64,000 nucleotides of DNA from Rodentibacter heidelbergensis (GCF_002000125.1 NZ_MLHH01000003.1:62001-126000); one strand, 5' to 3'; positions 31,128 through 42,900 are shown, counted from the first letter of the stretch. Made by a program: numbers and translations. The notes: generated from the sequence alone by a model not told the origin.

Positions 31128-31811
31128 ATGAATATTTCAAACCCAAACCGCAATCGAAAAGCGGTTGTCATCTTTTCTGGTGGGCAAGATTCCACCACCT
31201 GTTTATTCCAAGCTATCGCCGATTACGGCAAAGAAAATGTCGAAGCCATCACTTTTCAATACGGTCAACGCCATGCTATTGAGCTGGAAAAAGCCCGTTG
31301 GATCGCCCAAGATCTCGGCATAAAGCAAACCCTAATGGATACCTCGGTGATAAACACCATCACCCATAACGCCCTCATGGATAAACAGACGAAAATCGAA
31401 CAAAAAAATAACGAGCTTCCCAATACCTTTGTTGATGGTCGAAATGCCTTATTTTTACTTTATGCTGCCATTTATGCCAAGGGGCAAGGCATTCAAGACA
31501 TTATCACCGGCGTATGCGAAACGGATTTTAGCGGTTATCCCGATTGCCGTGATGTATTCATCAAATCCATGAATGTCACACTCAACCTTGCTATGGATTA
31601 TGCCTTCACTATTAAAACACCGTTGATGTATCTCACTAAAGCCCAAACCTGGCAGCTTGCCGATGAATTAGGTGTATTCGACTATGTGCGCACCCACACC
31701 CATACCTGCTATGAGGGCATCGAAGGGGGCTGCGGACAATGCCCAAGTTGTCGATTACGCAACCAAGGCTTATCGGAATATCTCGCACAAAAAGGGAATG
31801 GCAATGTTTAA
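31128..31811 (+). CDS. queC: QueC, 7-cyano-7-deazaguanine synthase
   Basis: ATP-dependent enzyme that makes preQ0, an intermediate of queuosine tRNA modification. The PP-loop motif is [10 protein letters not shown] (near residue 18) and the C-terminal zinc site is [17 protein letters not shown]. At 227 residues it is normal. It starts behind a preQ1 riboswitch and overlaps the queD start. Confidence 0.97.
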   Translation: MNISNPNRNRKAVVIFSGGQDSTTCLFQAIADYGKENVEAITFQYGQRHAIELEKARWIAQDLGIKQTLMDTSVINTITHNALMDKQTKIEQKNNELPNTFVDGRNALFLLYAAIYAKGQGIQDIITGVCETDFSGYPDCRDVFIKSMNVTLNLAMDYAFTIKTPLMYLTKAQTWQLADELGVFDYVRTHTHTCYEGIEGGCGQCPSCRLRNQGLSEYLAQKGNGNV

Positions 31812-32229
31812 AATATCCAAAGAATTTAGTTTTGATATGGCCCATTTGTTAGACGGTCATGATGGAAAATGTCAAAACCTGCATGGCCATACCTATAAGT
31901 TACAAGTGGAAATGAGCGGAGATTTATCCCCATCCGGCACAAAAAAATCCATGGTGATGGATTTTTCCGATCTCAAAGCGATTGTGAAAAAAGCCATTTT
32001 AATCCCTATGGATCACGCCTTTATTTACGATGAAACCAACGAGCGTGAAAGTAAAATTGCGCAATTACTGCAAGAACTCCATTCTAAAACTTTCGGTGTC
32101 CCTTTCCGCACCACCGCTGAAGAACTGGCCCGTTTTATTTTCAATCGATTGAAATACGATGAAAAATTGCCGGTTTCCACCATTCGCTTGTGGGAAACCC
32201 CCACTTCTTTTTGTGAATATTCGGAGTAA
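31804..32229 (+). CDS. queD: QueD, 6-carboxy-tetrahydropterin synthase
   Basis: Converts dihydroneopterin triphosphate to 6-carboxy-tetrahydropterin, the first queuosine-specific step. Zinc-binding histidines are in [21 protein letters not shown], which also holds the catalytic cysteine. I chose the ATG at 31804 ([10 protein letters not shown], 141 residues), with AAGGGA upstream inside queC; the longer frame is the queC shadow. It overlaps queC by 8 nt. Confidence 0.95.
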   Translation: MFKISKEFSFDMAHLLDGHDGKCQNLHGHTYKLQVEMSGDLSPSGTKKSMVMDFSDLKAIVKKAILIPMDHAFIYDETNERESKIAQLLQELHSKTFGVPFRTTAEELARFIFNRLKYDEKLPVSTIRLWETPTSFCEYSE

Positions 32230-32235
32230 AGTGCG

Positions 32236-32877
32236 GTGAAAAATCAAAACATTTTAGAACCGCATTTTAATATCGTGGAAATTTTTGAAAGCCTGCAAGG
32301 GGAAGGTTTCAATACAGGTATGCCGAGTATTTTTGTGCGTTTTGGCAAATGCAATCTCACCTGCCCTTGGTGCGATACCGCCTATAACCAATTTGAACGC
32401 CAATCCGCCTCGCAAATTTTGGCAAAAGTGCGGTCATTTTCTGCAAAGAATATTATCATCACCGGGGGCGAACCCACTATCGTGCCACACATTGAATATT
32501 TGCTCGAACAATTCAAGCAGGAAGGCTATTTCCTTGCCATTGAAACAAACGGATTAAAACCCGTTCCACCGCAAATTGACTACATCGCCACCAGCCCTAA
32601 ACGACTTTATGCCCACAAGTATGAAAAACAATGTTTAAGCATTGCCAATGAGGTGCGTATTGTGGTGGATGAAAATATCCTGCCCTTTTGTGAATTGATC
32701 GAACAAAAAATTCAGGCTGAACATTACTATCTTTCCCCTTGTGAAAAAGAAGGAAAAATGAATTTACTGGAAACGATCACCCAGTTAGGCCAACTCAATC
32801 AACGCTCTCATACCCACAAATGGAAGCCAAAATGGCAACTGAGTTTACAAACCCATAAATTAGTAGGAATTGAATAA
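32236..32877 (+). CDS. queE: QueE, 7-carboxy-7-deazaguanine synthase
   Basis: Radical SAM enzyme that contracts the ring to make 7-carboxy-7-deazaguanine, between the QueD and QueC reactions. The 4Fe-4S cysteines are in GKCNLTCPWCDTAY (CxxxCxxC), followed by IITGGEPT. The start codon is GTG, sitting at the end of an uptake signal (AAGTGCGGTG), with GGAG nine bases upstream at the queD stop. The 213-residue length is normal for the proteobacterial form. Confidence 0.95.
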   Translation: MKNQNILEPHFNIVEIFESLQGEGFNTGMPSIFVRFGKCNLTCPWCDTAYNQFERQSASQILAKVRSFSAKNIIITGGEPTIVPHIEYLLEQFKQEGYFLAIETNGLKPVPPQIDYIATSPKRLYAHKYEKQCLSIANEVRIVVDENILPFCELIEQKIQAEHYYLSPCEKEGKMNLLETITQLGQLNQRSHTHKWKPKWQLSLQTHKLVGIE

Positions 32878-32986
32878 AAGGCGACCATAAAATGGGCAAA
32901 CACAATGCCCTCATCTTTCTTTTTGGCTAGTCATTTTTTTGAAAATTTCGTACTATACGGCACCTTTTTCTCATTTCTCTTTGACA

Positions 32987-33742
32987 ATGAATAATCTAGA
33001 ACTTGAACAACTTCTTAACCAAACCCTCAACTCAAACCCAATTGCCGACTATGCGCCAAACGGCTTACAAGTAGAGGGCAAAGCCCACATCAAAAAAATT
33101 GTTACCGGGGTGAGCGCCAGCCAAGCCTTAATTGATTATGCAGCTAGCCAACAAGCTGACGCCCTGCTCGTCCATCACGGCTATTTTTGGAAAAGTGAAA
33201 CCCCTTGTATTCGGGGCATGAAAGGTAAACGAATTAAAACTTTGCTCGTCAATGACATCAATTTATACGGCTATCACCTGCCTTTAGATGTGCATCCCGA
33301 ATTAGGTAACAACGCCCAACTTGCCAAACTGTTAGGTATTGAAAATCTCCGCCCCCTTGAAAAGGGCACACCGAGTATTCCTGTTTGGGGCGAATTAAAT
33401 CAACCGGTAACGGCGGAGGAATTTGCTTTACGCATTGAGCAAACCCTTTACCGAAAACCGTTAATTTGCACAGAAAACGGACCGAGCTTTATCCGTAAAA
33501 TCGGACTTTGCACAGGTGGCGGACAAGGCTATATCGACTTAGCCGCCGCACAAGGTTGTGACGCTTTCATTACAGGGGAAGTATCCGAACAAACCATCCA
33601 TTCCGCCCGTGAACAAGGCATCCATTTTTTTGCCGCCGGACATCATGCCACCGAACGTTACGGCATTAAAGCCTTAGGCGAATGGTTAGCCAAAGAATAT
33701 GGTTTTGATGTGGAATTTAAGGATATTGATAATCCGGCTTGA
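32987..33742 (+). CDS. NIF3 / YbgI-family protein
   Basis: NGG1p-interacting factor 3 family member with a two-metal site. Conserved stretches are NGLQVEGKAHIKKI, LLVHHGYFWKS, NDINLYGYHLPLDVHPELGNN and FITGEVSEQ near the C-terminus. The family is widespread and often annotated as GTP cyclohydrolase I type 2, but the true substrate is not settled. I used the ATG at 32987 (MNNLELEQLL, 251 residues), the family length; a frame from 32939 would add 16 residues of doubtful sequence. There is no clear ribosome-binding site. Confidence 0.9.
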   Translation: MNNLELEQLLNQTLNSNPIADYAPNGLQVEGKAHIKKIVTGVSASQALIDYAASQQADALLVHHGYFWKSETPCIRGMKGKRIKTLLVNDINLYGYHLPLDVHPELGNNAQLAKLLGIENLRPLEKGTPSIPVWGELNQPVTAEEFALRIEQTLYRKPLICTENGPSFIRKIGLCTGGGQGYIDLAAAQGCDAFITGEVSEQTIHSAREQGIHFFAAGHHATERYGIKALGEWLAKEYGFDVEFKDIDNPA

Positions 33743-33777
33743 TGAGCGATTGGCTGGTTTAACCAAAAGTCATTGCG

Positions 33778-33806
33778 TTGCTCAATCAACATAAAACGGA
33801 TATAAT
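33778..33806 (+). promoter_or_regulatory. fabI promoter
   Basis: TTGCTC and TATAAT are separated by 17 bases; the expected start lies about 30 nt upstream of the fabI ATG. Confidence 0.65.
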
Positions 33807-33842
33807 CCACGGCGTTTTTTATTCAACAAAATAGGAAAAGAC

Positions 33843-34631
33843 ATGGGTTTCTTAACAGGTAAACGAATTTTAGTGACAGGTCTTGCAAGCAATCGTTCTA
33901 TTGCTTACGGGATTGCTAAATCAATGAAAGAACAAGGCGCAGAGCTTGCCTTTACTTATTTAAACGAAAAATTACAACCTCGTGTAGAAGAATTTGCGAA
34001 AGAATTCGGTTCTAATATCGTGCTTCCTTTAGATGTGGCAACCGATGAAAGCATCCAAAACTGCTTTGCGGAATTAAGCAAACATTGGGATAAATTTGAT
34101 GGCTTCGTGCATGCTATTGCCTTTGCACCGGGCGATCAATTAGACGGTGATTATGTTAATGCCGCCACCCGTGAGGGCTATCGTATTGCACACGATATCA
34201 GTGCATACAGTTTCGTCGCAATGGCACAAGCTGCACGTCCTTATTTGAACCCGAACGCTGCATTGCTCACCCTTTCTTACTTAGGGGCAGAACGTGCTAT
34301 CCCGAACTATAATGTGATGTGTTTGGCAAAAGCCTCGTTAGAAGCGGCAACCCGTGTGATGGCGGCTGATTTAGGCAAAGACGGTATTCGAGTCAATGCC
34401 ATTTCTGCCGGCCCAATCCGCACATTAGCAGCATCAGGCATTAAAAACTTTAAGAAAATGCTTTCAGCCTTTGAGAAAACCGCCGCATTACGCCGCACAG
34501 TTACCATTGAAGATGTGGGCAATTCCGCTGCGTTTTTGTGTTCTGATCTCGCCTCAGGTATTACCGGTGAAATCGTTCATGTGGATGCCGGTTTCAGCAT
34601 CACCGCAATGGGTGAATTAGGCGAAGAATAA
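33843..34631 (+). CDS. fabI: FabI, enoyl-[acyl-carrier-protein] reductase (NADH)
   Basis: Final reductive step of each fatty acid elongation cycle. The 262-residue short-chain dehydrogenase fold starts [24 protein letters not shown]. The catalytic Tyr-Lys pair is spaced as Y-x6-K in [14 protein letters not shown], the FabI pattern. It is followed by a terminator and so is probably monocistronic. Confidence 0.97.
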   Translation: MGFLTGKRILVTGLASNRSIAYGIAKSMKEQGAELAFTYLNEKLQPRVEEFAKEFGSNIVLPLDVATDESIQNCFAELSKHWDKFDGFVHAIAFAPGDQLDGDYVNAATREGYRIAHDISAYSFVAMAQAARPYLNPNAALLTLSYLGAERAIPNYNVMCLAKASLEAATRVMAADLGKDGIRVNAISAGPIRTLAASGIKNFKKMLSAFEKTAALRRTVTIEDVGNSAAFLCSDLASGITGEIVHVDAGFSITAMGELGEE

Positions 34632-34652
34632 TTTTTCTTTTGATTTATTTCT

Positions 34653-34680
34653 AGGCAGACTTTTCGGTCTGCCTTTTCTC
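34653..34680 (+). terminator. fabI terminator
   Basis: Hairpin GGCAGAC (34654-34660) / GTCTGCC (34667-34673), followed by TTTTCTCTTTTT. Confidence 0.9.
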
Positions 34681-34697
34681 TTTTTAAAAATATAGCT

Positions 34698-36677
34698 ATG
34701 TTCCAAAACAATCCTCTACTCGCACAACTTAAACAACAAATTCACGAAAGCAAAGAACGTGTGGAAGGTGTGGTAAAAAGCACCGATAAAGCCTATGGCT
34801 TTTTAGAATGTGATAAAAAAACCTATTTTATTGCGCCACCTGCCATGAAAAAGGTGATGCATGGCGATAAAATTACCGCCACTATTGAAAAACAAGGCGA
34901 CAAAGAACAAGCCGAACCGGAAACTTTAATTGAACCAATGCTCACCCGCTTTATTGCCAAAGTGCGCTTCAATAAAGATAAGAAATTACAAGTATTGGTG
35001 GATCATCCAAGTATTAATCAACCAATTGGGGCGCAACAGGTCAAATCGGTAAAAGAAGAATTGCAAGAAGGGGATTGGGTGGTCGCTAATTTGAAAACCC
35101 ACCCGTTACGAGATGATCGTTTTTTCTATGCCACTATTAACCAATTTATCTGTCGTGCTGACGATGAGTTTGCCCCTTGGTGGGTCACCCTCGCCCGTCA
35201 CGAACAATCCCGTTATCCGGTGCAAGGTGCAGATCACTATGAAATGCTTGATCAACAAACTCGTGAAGATTTGACTGCACTTCATTTTGTCACCATTGAC
35301 AGCGAAAGCACACAAGATATGGACGATGCGCTCTATATTGAACCAGTGGAGCAAAATGGGGAACAAACCGGTTGGAAATTAGTGGTAGCCATTGCTGATC
35401 CTACCGCCTATATCGCCCTTAATTCACAAATTGAAAAAGATGCGAAACAACGTTGTTTCACCAATTACCTCCCCGGTTTTAATATTCCCATGTTGCCACG
35501 GGAACTTTCCGATGAACTTTGCTCTTTAATGGCCAATGAAACCCGCCCGGCGCTGGTTTGCTATATTGAAACGGATTTACAAGGCAATATCACTGCTAAA
35601 CCGCATTTTGTTTCGGCTTATGTTCAATCTAAAGCGAAACTTGCCTATAACAAAGTGTCTGATTATTTAGAGCAAACACCTGATGCGTGGCAACCGGAAA
35701 CCGCTGAAATCACCACACAAATTCAGCGCTTACACCAATTCACCCTTGCCCGAATTAACTGGCGTAAAACTCATTCATTATTATTTAAAGAAAAACCGGA
35801 CTATTCTTTTGTACTGGCTGAAAATGGTAAAGTGCAAGAGATCAAAGCGGAACACCGCCGTATTGCTAATCAGATTGTGGAAGAATCCATGATTATTGCC
35901 AATATTTGTGCGGCACAATTCTTAAACGAGCAAGCTCACACCGGAATTTTCAACACCCATAGCGGTTTTGATAAAAAATTCTTGGAAAACGCCCACCAAT
36001 TCTTAATGGCAAATTTAGCCAATGAAGAAAACCAAGCGGAACTGAACGAACGTTATTCGGTGGAAAATTTATCCACCCTAAACGGTTATTGCCAAATGCG
36101 TCATGATATTGAACCTATTGAAGGGGATTATTTAGAGCTACGCTTACGCCGCTATTTAACTTTTGCGGAATTTAAAGCTGAACTCGCACCGCATTTTGGT
36201 TTAGGCTTGGAGGGATATGCCACTTGGACATCGCCTATTCGTAAATACTCCGATATGGTAAACCACCGCTTAATCAAAGCCGTGCTCACCCAACAGACTT
36301 GTGAAAAACCACAAGATGAGGTGCTCGCCCGATTACAAGAAGCCCGCCGCCAAAACCGCCTCGTAGAACGTGATATTGCCGATTGGTTATATTGCCGCTA
36401 TCTTGCGGACAAAGTGGCTGAAAATGCTGGATTTGAGGCAGAAGTACAAGATGTGATGCGCGGCGGATTACGGGTTCAATTATTAGAAAATGGCGCTTCC
36501 ATGTTTGTGCCCGCCTCTACGCTTCACAATAATAAGGAAGAAATCCAAGTCAATGCTGACGAACTCGCCCTTTACATTAAAGGTGAACGTACCTACAAAA
36601 TCGGGGATATTGTCAGAGTGAAACTCACAGAAGTGAAAGAAGCCACAAGAAGTATTGTGGGATCGGTGATTTTATAA
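34698..36677 (+). CDS. rnb: RNase II, 3'-5' exoribonuclease
   Basis: Degrades single-stranded RNA processively from the 3' end. The 659-residue protein has two N-terminal cold-shock domains, the RNB catalytic domain with the metal-binding aspartates in SESTQDMDDALYI, and a C-terminal S1 domain (about 575-655). The length matches RNase II (about 644) and not RNase R (over 800). A strong terminator follows. Confidence 0.95.
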   Translation: MFQNNPLLAQLKQQIHESKERVEGVVKSTDKAYGFLECDKKTYFIAPPAMKKVMHGDKITATIEKQGDKEQAEPETLIEPMLTRFIAKVRFNKDKKLQVLVDHPSINQPIGAQQVKSVKEELQEGDWVVANLKTHPLRDDRFFYATINQFICRADDEFAPWWVTLARHEQSRYPVQGADHYEMLDQQTREDLTALHFVTIDSESTQDMDDALYIEPVEQNGEQTGWKLVVAIADPTAYIALNSQIEKDAKQRCFTNYLPGFNIPMLPRELSDELCSLMANETRPALVCYIETDLQGNITAKPHFVSAYVQSKAKLAYNKVSDYLEQTPDAWQPETAEITTQIQRLHQFTLARINWRKTHSLLFKEKPDYSFVLAENGKVQEIKAEHRRIANQIVEESMIIANICAAQFLNEQAHTGIFNTHSGFDKKFLENAHQFLMANLANEENQAELNERYSVENLSTLNGYCQMRHDIEPIEGDYLELRLRRYLTFAEFKAELAPHFGLGLEGYATWTSPIRKYSDMVNHRLIKAVLTQQTCEKPQDEVLARLQEARRQNRLVERDIADWLYCRYLADKVAENAGFEAEVQDVMRGGLRVQLLENGASMFVPASTLHNNKEEIQVNADELALYIKGERTYKIGDIVRVKLTEVKEATRSIVGSVIL

Positions 36678-36683
36678 GTGAAA

Positions 36684-36711
36684 AAATGGCGTTTAAAAAC
36701 GCCATTTTTAT
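36684..36711. terminator. Bidirectional terminator between rnb and yfbR
   Basis: AAATGGCGTTT and AAACGCCATTT (36684-36706) form a near-perfect hairpin with A/T tracts on both sides, serving both convergent genes. Confidence 0.88.
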
Positions 36712-36740
36712 TTGGAAAATTGACCGCACTTTTCTCCCAA

Positions 36741-37334
36741 TCACAAGGCAATCTCATCCAAAGATCGCCCGAAACTTGGCATAAATACTTGTAAGAAATA
36801 ATCCATTTCTTGGCTATGCCATTGTTGCATTAAGGTTTCTAATCTTGCTTTGGCGGTTTTAAATTCTTGATTGCCGTTATCCAATTCAAACTGAGCTTTG
36901 ACATAGGCACAAATGAGATCCGCTTGTTTAACGAGGTGTTTTTCTTTCTCAGAAAAGGTTTCGCTATCCAAATAAGGGGCAAAATCCTCTTGTAATTCTT
37001 GTGGTAAAAGGCTGATTAAATGAAGCTCTGCGGCACTCTCAATTTGCTTGTAAGCTTGGGTAATTTCAGGGTTGAAATATTTTATCGGGGTAGGTAAATC
37101 TCCGGTAAAAATTTCGGAGGTATCGTGATACATCGCCATCACCGCAATGCGTTCCGGGTTTACTTTTCCGCCAAAAAATTTATTTTTAATAATCGCCAAA
37201 GCTTGCGCTACAAAGGCAACCTGCAGGCTATGCTCCGCTAGGTTTTCTTTTTCAATATTACGCATGAGCGACCAACGTTGAATCAAGCGCAAGCGATCCA
37301 AACAAGCAAAAAAGTGACTGATTTTAATCTCCAT
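36741..37334 (-). CDS. yfbR: YfbR-type HD-domain 5'-deoxynucleotidase
   Basis: HD-domain phosphohydrolase that removes the phosphate from deoxynucleoside monophosphates. The metal site is formed by HSLQVA, the HD pair in [19 protein letters not shown] and a distal Asp in KQADLICAY. The 197-residue length matches E. coli YfbR (199). It starts 7 nt after the degS stop, at the end of a long minus-strand gene series. Confidence 0.92.
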   Translation of the reverse strand: MEIKISHFFACLDRLRLIQRWSLMRNIEKENLAEHSLQVAFVAQALAIIKNKFFGGKVNPERIAVMAMYHDTSEIFTGDLPTPIKYFNPEITQAYKQIESAAELHLISLLPQELQEDFAPYLDSETFSEKEKHLVKQADLICAYVKAQFELDNGNQEFKTAKARLETLMQQWHSQEMDYFLQVFMPSFGRSLDEIAL

Positions 37335-37341
37335 ACAACCT

Positions 37342-38364
37342 CTAATTAGACGGTAGCTCTTCCACTATTACTGGCACATCAAACACCCGTCCTAAACGCA
37401 TAATCGTCACCATTACTTGCGTTTTCGGTTTGGTATTAGAAATGATCTGCATCACTTCTCGGGCTGAAATACTCTCTTGATTATTCAATTTTAAAATCAC
37501 ATCCCCCACTTGAATACCCGCTTTCGCCGCCGGGCTGTTGGCACTGACCCCGGTGATTAAAATACCTTGTTCGGTATTGGCGCTAATATCGCTTTGCACG
37601 CCAAAATAACCTCGAATTACCCGACCATCACGAATAATTTTGTGCAACACATCATTGGCGATATCCATTGGAATGGCAAAATTTAAGCCTTCCGCAATTT
37701 CATTGGAGGTTTTACCGATACTCAAAGTGCTAATTCCCACCAATTCACCGGCAGAATTAATTAATGCGCCACCGGAATTCCCTCGGTTAATGGAAGCATC
37801 GGTTTGAATAAAATTTTGTCTGCCAAGGGAATCGCCCACCGCACTGCGCCCAACCGCACTGATGATCCCCTGAGAAACACTTTGCCCAAGATTGTAAGGA
37901 TTACCGATCGCCAACGCCACATCTCCCACATGCACTTGGCGATCCGCATTTTGCGGAATGGTGGCAAGATTATCAGCACGAATTTTTAGCACAGCAAGAT
38001 CCGTTAAATTATCCGACCCCACCAAAATTGCCTCATAAATATTACCGTTTTGCAAGGCCACCACAATTTGGTCGGCATTTTGGATCACATGTTTATTGGT
38101 GAGAATGTAACCGTCTTTACTCATAATCACCCCTGAACCTAAATTGTTCACTTGCAATTGGTCGTTATCGTTAATACTTGCCGAGGAAAAAGAACGGTTA
38201 TAAACATTAACGACAGCCGGTGAAGCAATACGCACTGCATTTTTAAAAGAAACAATGTCATCAGAGGTTAATATATTGCCCGAATTTAATCGAGGCACCG
38301 CAAAAAGAATGACCCCTGCGGCGGCAAGCCCCCATAGGGCGGCATGGAAAAGTTTTCTGAACAT
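37342..38364 (-). CDS. degS: DegS, periplasmic stress-sensing serine protease
   Basis: Cleaves the anti-sigma factor RseA when outer membrane proteins misfold, which starts the sigma-E response. The N-terminal anchor (about residues 5-25) is followed by a trypsin-like domain with the triad H92 (LTNKHV), D122 (NLTDLAV) and S197 (GNSGGA). A single PDZ domain follows (about 245-335). One PDZ domain and a non-cleaved anchor favour DegS over DegP. It begins directly after ribD. Confidence 0.93.
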   Translation of the reverse strand: MFRKLFHAALWGLAAAGVILFAVPRLNSGNILTSDDIVSFKNAVRIASPAVVNVYNRSFSSASINDNDQLQVNNLGSGVIMSKDGYILTNKHVIQNADQIVVALQNGNIYEAILVGSDNLTDLAVLKIRADNLATIPQNADRQVHVGDVALAIGNPYNLGQSVSQGIISAVGRSAVGDSLGRQNFIQTDASINRGNSGGALINSAGELVGISTLSIGKTSNEIAEGLNFAIPMDIANDVLHKIIRDGRVIRGYFGVQSDISANTEQGILITGVSANSPAAKAGIQVGDVILKLNNQESISAREVMQIISNTKPKTQVMVTIMRLGRVFDVPVIVEELPSN

Positions 38365-39486
38365 TTAAGATCCTTTTGGCGTGTAGCTCAGTTTGATGTC
38401 ATCGCCAATTTGTTGAAATTCATTAAGTTGCCATAATGGCGCTTCGGATAATTGTGTTAAATGAGGGAGTTGGCATAAACCACGCGCCTTATCGCCCAAT
38501 AATTTGGGCGCCATATAAATAATTAATTCATCGACTAATTTTTGTTCTATCAGACTACCGGCCAAATTCGCCCCGCCTTCCACCCAAAGTGAATTAATTT
38601 GACGATTTCCCAACGCCACCATTAGCGCTTGCAATAAATTTTCTTTAGGTAAAATAATTTGTTCGCAAAAAGGCGGGAAAGCGGAAAGATCTCTTTGCCG
38701 AGAGGAAACTAACCATACCGGCGATGTGGTATGAAATAACCGATGGGTTGGTTGAATACGATGTTGCGAATCTAAAATTACCCGAATAGGCTGACGTACC
38801 CATTCCTTAGGATAGTCTTTTTTGAGATCATCATCAAAGTCTTCCCAACGCACGTTTAAACTCGGATCATCGGCTAAAACCGTGGCAGAAGTGGATAAAA
38901 TGGCCGATGATTTTGCCCGCATTTTTTGCACATCGGAACGGGCTTGTGCGCCGGTAATCCATTTGCTTTCACCACTTGCCATGGCTGTTCTGCCATCAAG
39001 GCTCATCGCCAATTTTAATTGCACAAAGGGAACGCCCTGACGCATTCGCTTTAGAAAGCCTTGATTAAGTTTTTCTGCAGAAGAATTCAATAAATTGACC
39101 GCACTTGCAATGCCCGCTTCAGCCAACATTGTTAACCCTTTTCCTGCGACTTGCGGATTAGGATCTTGCATGGCAGCAATCACTTTCACCACACCGGCTT
39201 CGATTAAACCTAATGCGCAAGGCGGAGTGCGACCATAATGGGAACAAGGCTCTAGGGTGACATAAGCCGTTGCCCCTTTGGCTTTATCACCGGCTTGAGC
39301 CAATGCCATTCGCTCGGCATGAGGCCGCCCCGCTTTAAAATGAAAACCCTCACCGACAATCTCACCTTGATTAACCAATACACAGCCCACGGCAGGATTG
39401 GGTGTGGTGGTATAAATCCCCTTTGCCGCTAAGGCTAATGCCCGTTGCATAAATTGATGATCTTGTGCGGTAAATTGATCCGACAT
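38365..39486 (-). CDS. ribD: RibD, bifunctional riboflavin deaminase / reductase
   Basis: Catalyses the second and third steps of riboflavin synthesis. The zinc deaminase domain (about 1-145) has HAERMAL and PCSHYGRTPPC. The reductase domain (about 150-373) has LAMSLDGRTA and LWVEGGANLAGSL. Its stop directly abuts the degS start, and it starts 2 nt from the nrdR stop codon, giving a compact operon. Confidence 0.97.
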   Translation of the reverse strand: MSDQFTAQDHQFMQRALALAAKGIYTTTPNPAVGCVLVNQGEIVGEGFHFKAGRPHAERMALAQAGDKAKGATAYVTLEPCSHYGRTPPCALGLIEAGVVKVIAAMQDPNPQVAGKGLTMLAEAGIASAVNLLNSSAEKLNQGFLKRMRQGVPFVQLKLAMSLDGRTAMASGESKWITGAQARSDVQKMRAKSSAILSTSATVLADDPSLNVRWEDFDDDLKKDYPKEWVRQPIRVILDSQHRIQPTHRLFHTTSPVWLVSSRQRDLSAFPPFCEQIILPKENLLQALMVALGNRQINSLWVEGGANLAGSLIEQKLVDELIIYMAPKLLGDKARGLCQLPHLTQLSEAPLWQLNEFQQIGDDIKLSYTPKGS

Positions 39487-39488
39487 AA

Positions 39489-39938
39489 TTAATCCTTTAG
39501 GTTTTCAATTTCCTTAGTAAATTGATTGATATTATCAAAACTTAAATAAACGGAAGCAAAGCGAATGTAGGCGACTTTATCCAATTCTTTTAAGGCATTC
39601 ATCGCTAATTTCCCCACCAACTGACTTGGCACTTCACGCTCACCGGTAGCTCGCAATTGCAAAATAATATGGCTAATGGCTTTTTCTACATCATCGGCAC
39701 TGACCGGGCGTTTTTCCAAAGCATATTGAATACCACGGCGAAGCTTATCTTCATTGAAAGGCTCTCGTAGCCCATCATTTTTAATAATTTTAGGCACAAT
39801 CAATTCTGCCGTTTCAAAAGTGGTAAAACGCTCGTGACAATTACCACATTCACGGCGGCGGCGAACTTGATAACCATCCGATACCAAACGGCTATCAATC
39901 ACTTTCGTTTCTTCAGTGGAACAAAATGGGCAACGCAT
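39489..39938 (-). CDS. nrdR: NrdR, ribonucleotide reductase transcriptional repressor
   Basis: Represses ribonucleotide reductase genes in response to the ATP/dATP ratio. The 149-residue protein has a zinc ribbon with CPFC (3-6) and CGNC (31-34), and an ATP-cone domain (about 50-140, including [17 protein letters not shown]). It is linked to ribD as in most proteobacteria. Confidence 0.97.
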   Translation of the reverse strand: MRCPFCSTEETKVIDSRLVSDGYQVRRRRECGNCHERFTTFETAELIVPKIIKNDGLREPFNEDKLRRGIQYALEKRPVSADDVEKAISHIILQLRATGEREVPSQLVGKLAMNALKELDKVAYIRFASVYLSFDNINQFTKEIENLKD

Positions 39939-39995
39939 AGAAAATCCTCATAAAAATAGTCGCTTATCTTAGCAAAAAAAGTCGAGGTTGACGAT

Positions 39996-42900
39996 TTACT
40001 TTGCTGATTTCTTCGCCGATTTTTTCGCTTCTTTTGCAAACAATATGCCAAACCAATCCGTTGTTTGTTTTAATAATGCCTGCAAATTTTCATGCTGTTC
40101 AAATTTTGTGGTTTGGGCCAACAAACGTGCCCAATAAGGATCGGCTTTTTGGGTATAATTTCCTGAGCGTTCCTCTTCTGCCAATTTTTGTAATTTCGTC
40201 AAAACGCCTTCAAAATCGACCGCACTTTCCTCTTTGATAATAAAATCCGTTATTTTCCCCACCGTAGGAATAGGCTGAATTTCTATCTGACTTTGCAAAT
40301 ACGCCTGCACATAGATTTGCAATTGTGCCAAGGCTTCCTCCCTTGAGATGGTTGGAAATTCAATCACTTGCTCTTTGGTGATTAATGTTGGCGGTATGGC
40401 ATTTTGTTGAGTGACGCATTGAATTAAATAATAAAGCCAAGGACGAATACGATAACGATCTTTATAACGAGCAAAATGCCATTCAATCACCTGCTGTCCA
40501 TCATTAAAAAGATTATCCATATAACCAAACAAGCGAATAGTTTGTTCTTTTTCTTGCCATATCACATCCAAAGCAAAGTCAACCGAGCAGTGAGAGGGTT
40601 GGCCCAGATCAACAATTTTTTCTTTAAATTCCAGCACCGTATGGCGTGTATGTTCCGCTGCGACCTGCCCAAATTGCGCTCGAGGCAGCACACCTTTTAC
40701 TCTCGCTTGTGCGAAATATTCATCAAATTGGCTTTCATCGGCATACACTAAATCATTATTGAGCTGATAACTCTCTAAGCCGCTTAAAGTAAAATTCTCG
40801 CTATCGGCAATACGCTCATCTTCATCACGGAAATACACGCCCAGTTGTTTTTCAAAGAAAAATTTTACGGGGTTTTCCACAAATCCCACGAAGCGATCTA
40901 ATTCGATTTCCGTTATCTTTTCTGTTTGTGCCATCACCGAGGCAAACTCTTTTGGCACGGTTTTTCCACCATTTTTTGCCATAGGCAACCATTTTGTGGC
41001 AAAAGAGCGGTTGAAATTATCCTCATTTTTGAAATTGCTTGGGCTGAATGCCGTCATTGGGTGCTGCTGAACTTGTAATTTATTCTCATCCTCTTGTTGT
41101 TGATTAATATAATCCATCAGTTGGCTCACCAACACCGAAGGCGCTCTTTCTTGGTTATCAATAATCGAACGCCCGATATAGCTGATATAACAGTAATTGC
41201 GGGCGGCAAGTAGTGCCTCGAGGAATAAATAACGATCATCATCACGGCGGATACGATCGCCTTTTTGATGATGATATTGCATCAAATCAAAGCTGTTTGG
41301 CGTTTGTGAACGGGGGTAATCCGCCTCGTTCATTCCCAACAAACACACCACTTTAAAAGGCACGGCCCGCATTGGAAGTAAGGTGCAAAAATTCACTTTA
41401 CCGGCTAAAAATTTCAAACTATTGGGGGCGTCTTCCAATTTTGTGGTCATCACATCGGCGATAACATCCGACTGCAGAGGCAGATCAAAATGAAGGGTGG
41501 AAAGCTGTTCGGCAACCTCGTTAATTTTCTCTTGAATATAAAAAAGGGTGTCATGGGTTTGTTCATTTTGAACAAAGAAATCCGCTAAAAGTGCGGTCAA
41601 TATTTCATGCCATTTTTCTATTGAGTGAGCTTGTTGAAGGGTATTATGCCAATGAGAAAGCACCGTGAAAAAATCAGATAACTTCCCTGCCAATAAACCT
41701 TTTAAGCCATAGCTACTATCCAACCCTAGACTTTCTTGCCAAATGCCATGCTCTTCACGCATTGCATAGCCCAATACCATTCGTTCCAAACCGGCCTGCC
41801 ACGAGTTGAAATTCATTCCCTCTTGGTTTTTCTGCAACCCAAAACGGATGCCGGCATCCGCCACCCATTGTCGCACTAAAGGGAGCTCGGAAAGGGAAAG
41901 ATCAAAGCGTTCACGCAATGCCGGAATGTCTAATAAGGTCAGCATCGCTTCTGCACTAAAGGGGCTTTCTTTTAGGCGTAATAAGGTTAAATAACAGGAA
42001 ACCAACACATCGCTTTCGGATAATTTATTATCGGAAATAGAAAAAGGAATGCGCGGTGTTTCCCCATTTTTCTGACCGAACACCGCTTGAATATAAGGGG
42101 TATATTGATTAATGTCCGCCACCATCACCACCACATCTTTTGGTGTGAGTGTGGGATCTTGATTGAATAAATGCAACAGATAATCTTGCAACACTTCCAC
42201 TTCCCGCATAGCACTATGGCAAGCATGCACAGTCAAAGAGCGGTCATTTTTTTCAAGGTTTAGGGGCTGATTGGTTAAATGCAAAATATGGGATTGCAAT
42301 TGTCCAAGTAAGGTAGAAGCAGAGATTTCTTCGTAAGCATTCAATGAATAAGTAGGAATTCGCTCTTCATCCCGAACTAAGGTATAAAGAAAATCACGCC
42401 CCATTTTTCCCCAAGCCGCCAACAATGGGTTGCCCACTTGCAAATGTTCATTATGGTAAGTGGTTTCAATCAATCCTTGCTTCAAGGCAGATTGCCGGGC
42501 TTGTGAAAAGAGCGGTTGAATTTCATTGTGTTTTTGGCTGTTTCGGCGTGTGCGCTGAATAAGATAATCCACCTGTAAATCCCGAATATCTCCCCAATAT
42601 TCTTGGCAGGGATTGTTAAAAAAGAGGTGAATATCCACCTCCGATGACATGGCTTGCAAAATAGACAGATAAGCAGTTGGTAAGGCCGGAATACCAAAAA
42701 CAAACACGCGAGAAGGCAATTTTTTCGGTTGGTTGGGATGCTTTAATAAAGCAAGAAATTGCTCGTGCAAAGCAGCACGGTGAGTGGCATTTTCCCCTAT
42801 ATCCTTTTTAATATCCGCCACCAAAGCACGCCATAGCTCCCCTTGCCATGCCACGTTATCAAGAATTTGTTGTAACAGGGTTTCATTGAGGTGGGCTTGT

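Noticed and set aside
39996..40237. Plus-strand frame at the recC 3' end
   Set aside because: Antisense to recC with no start signals or recognisable protein.
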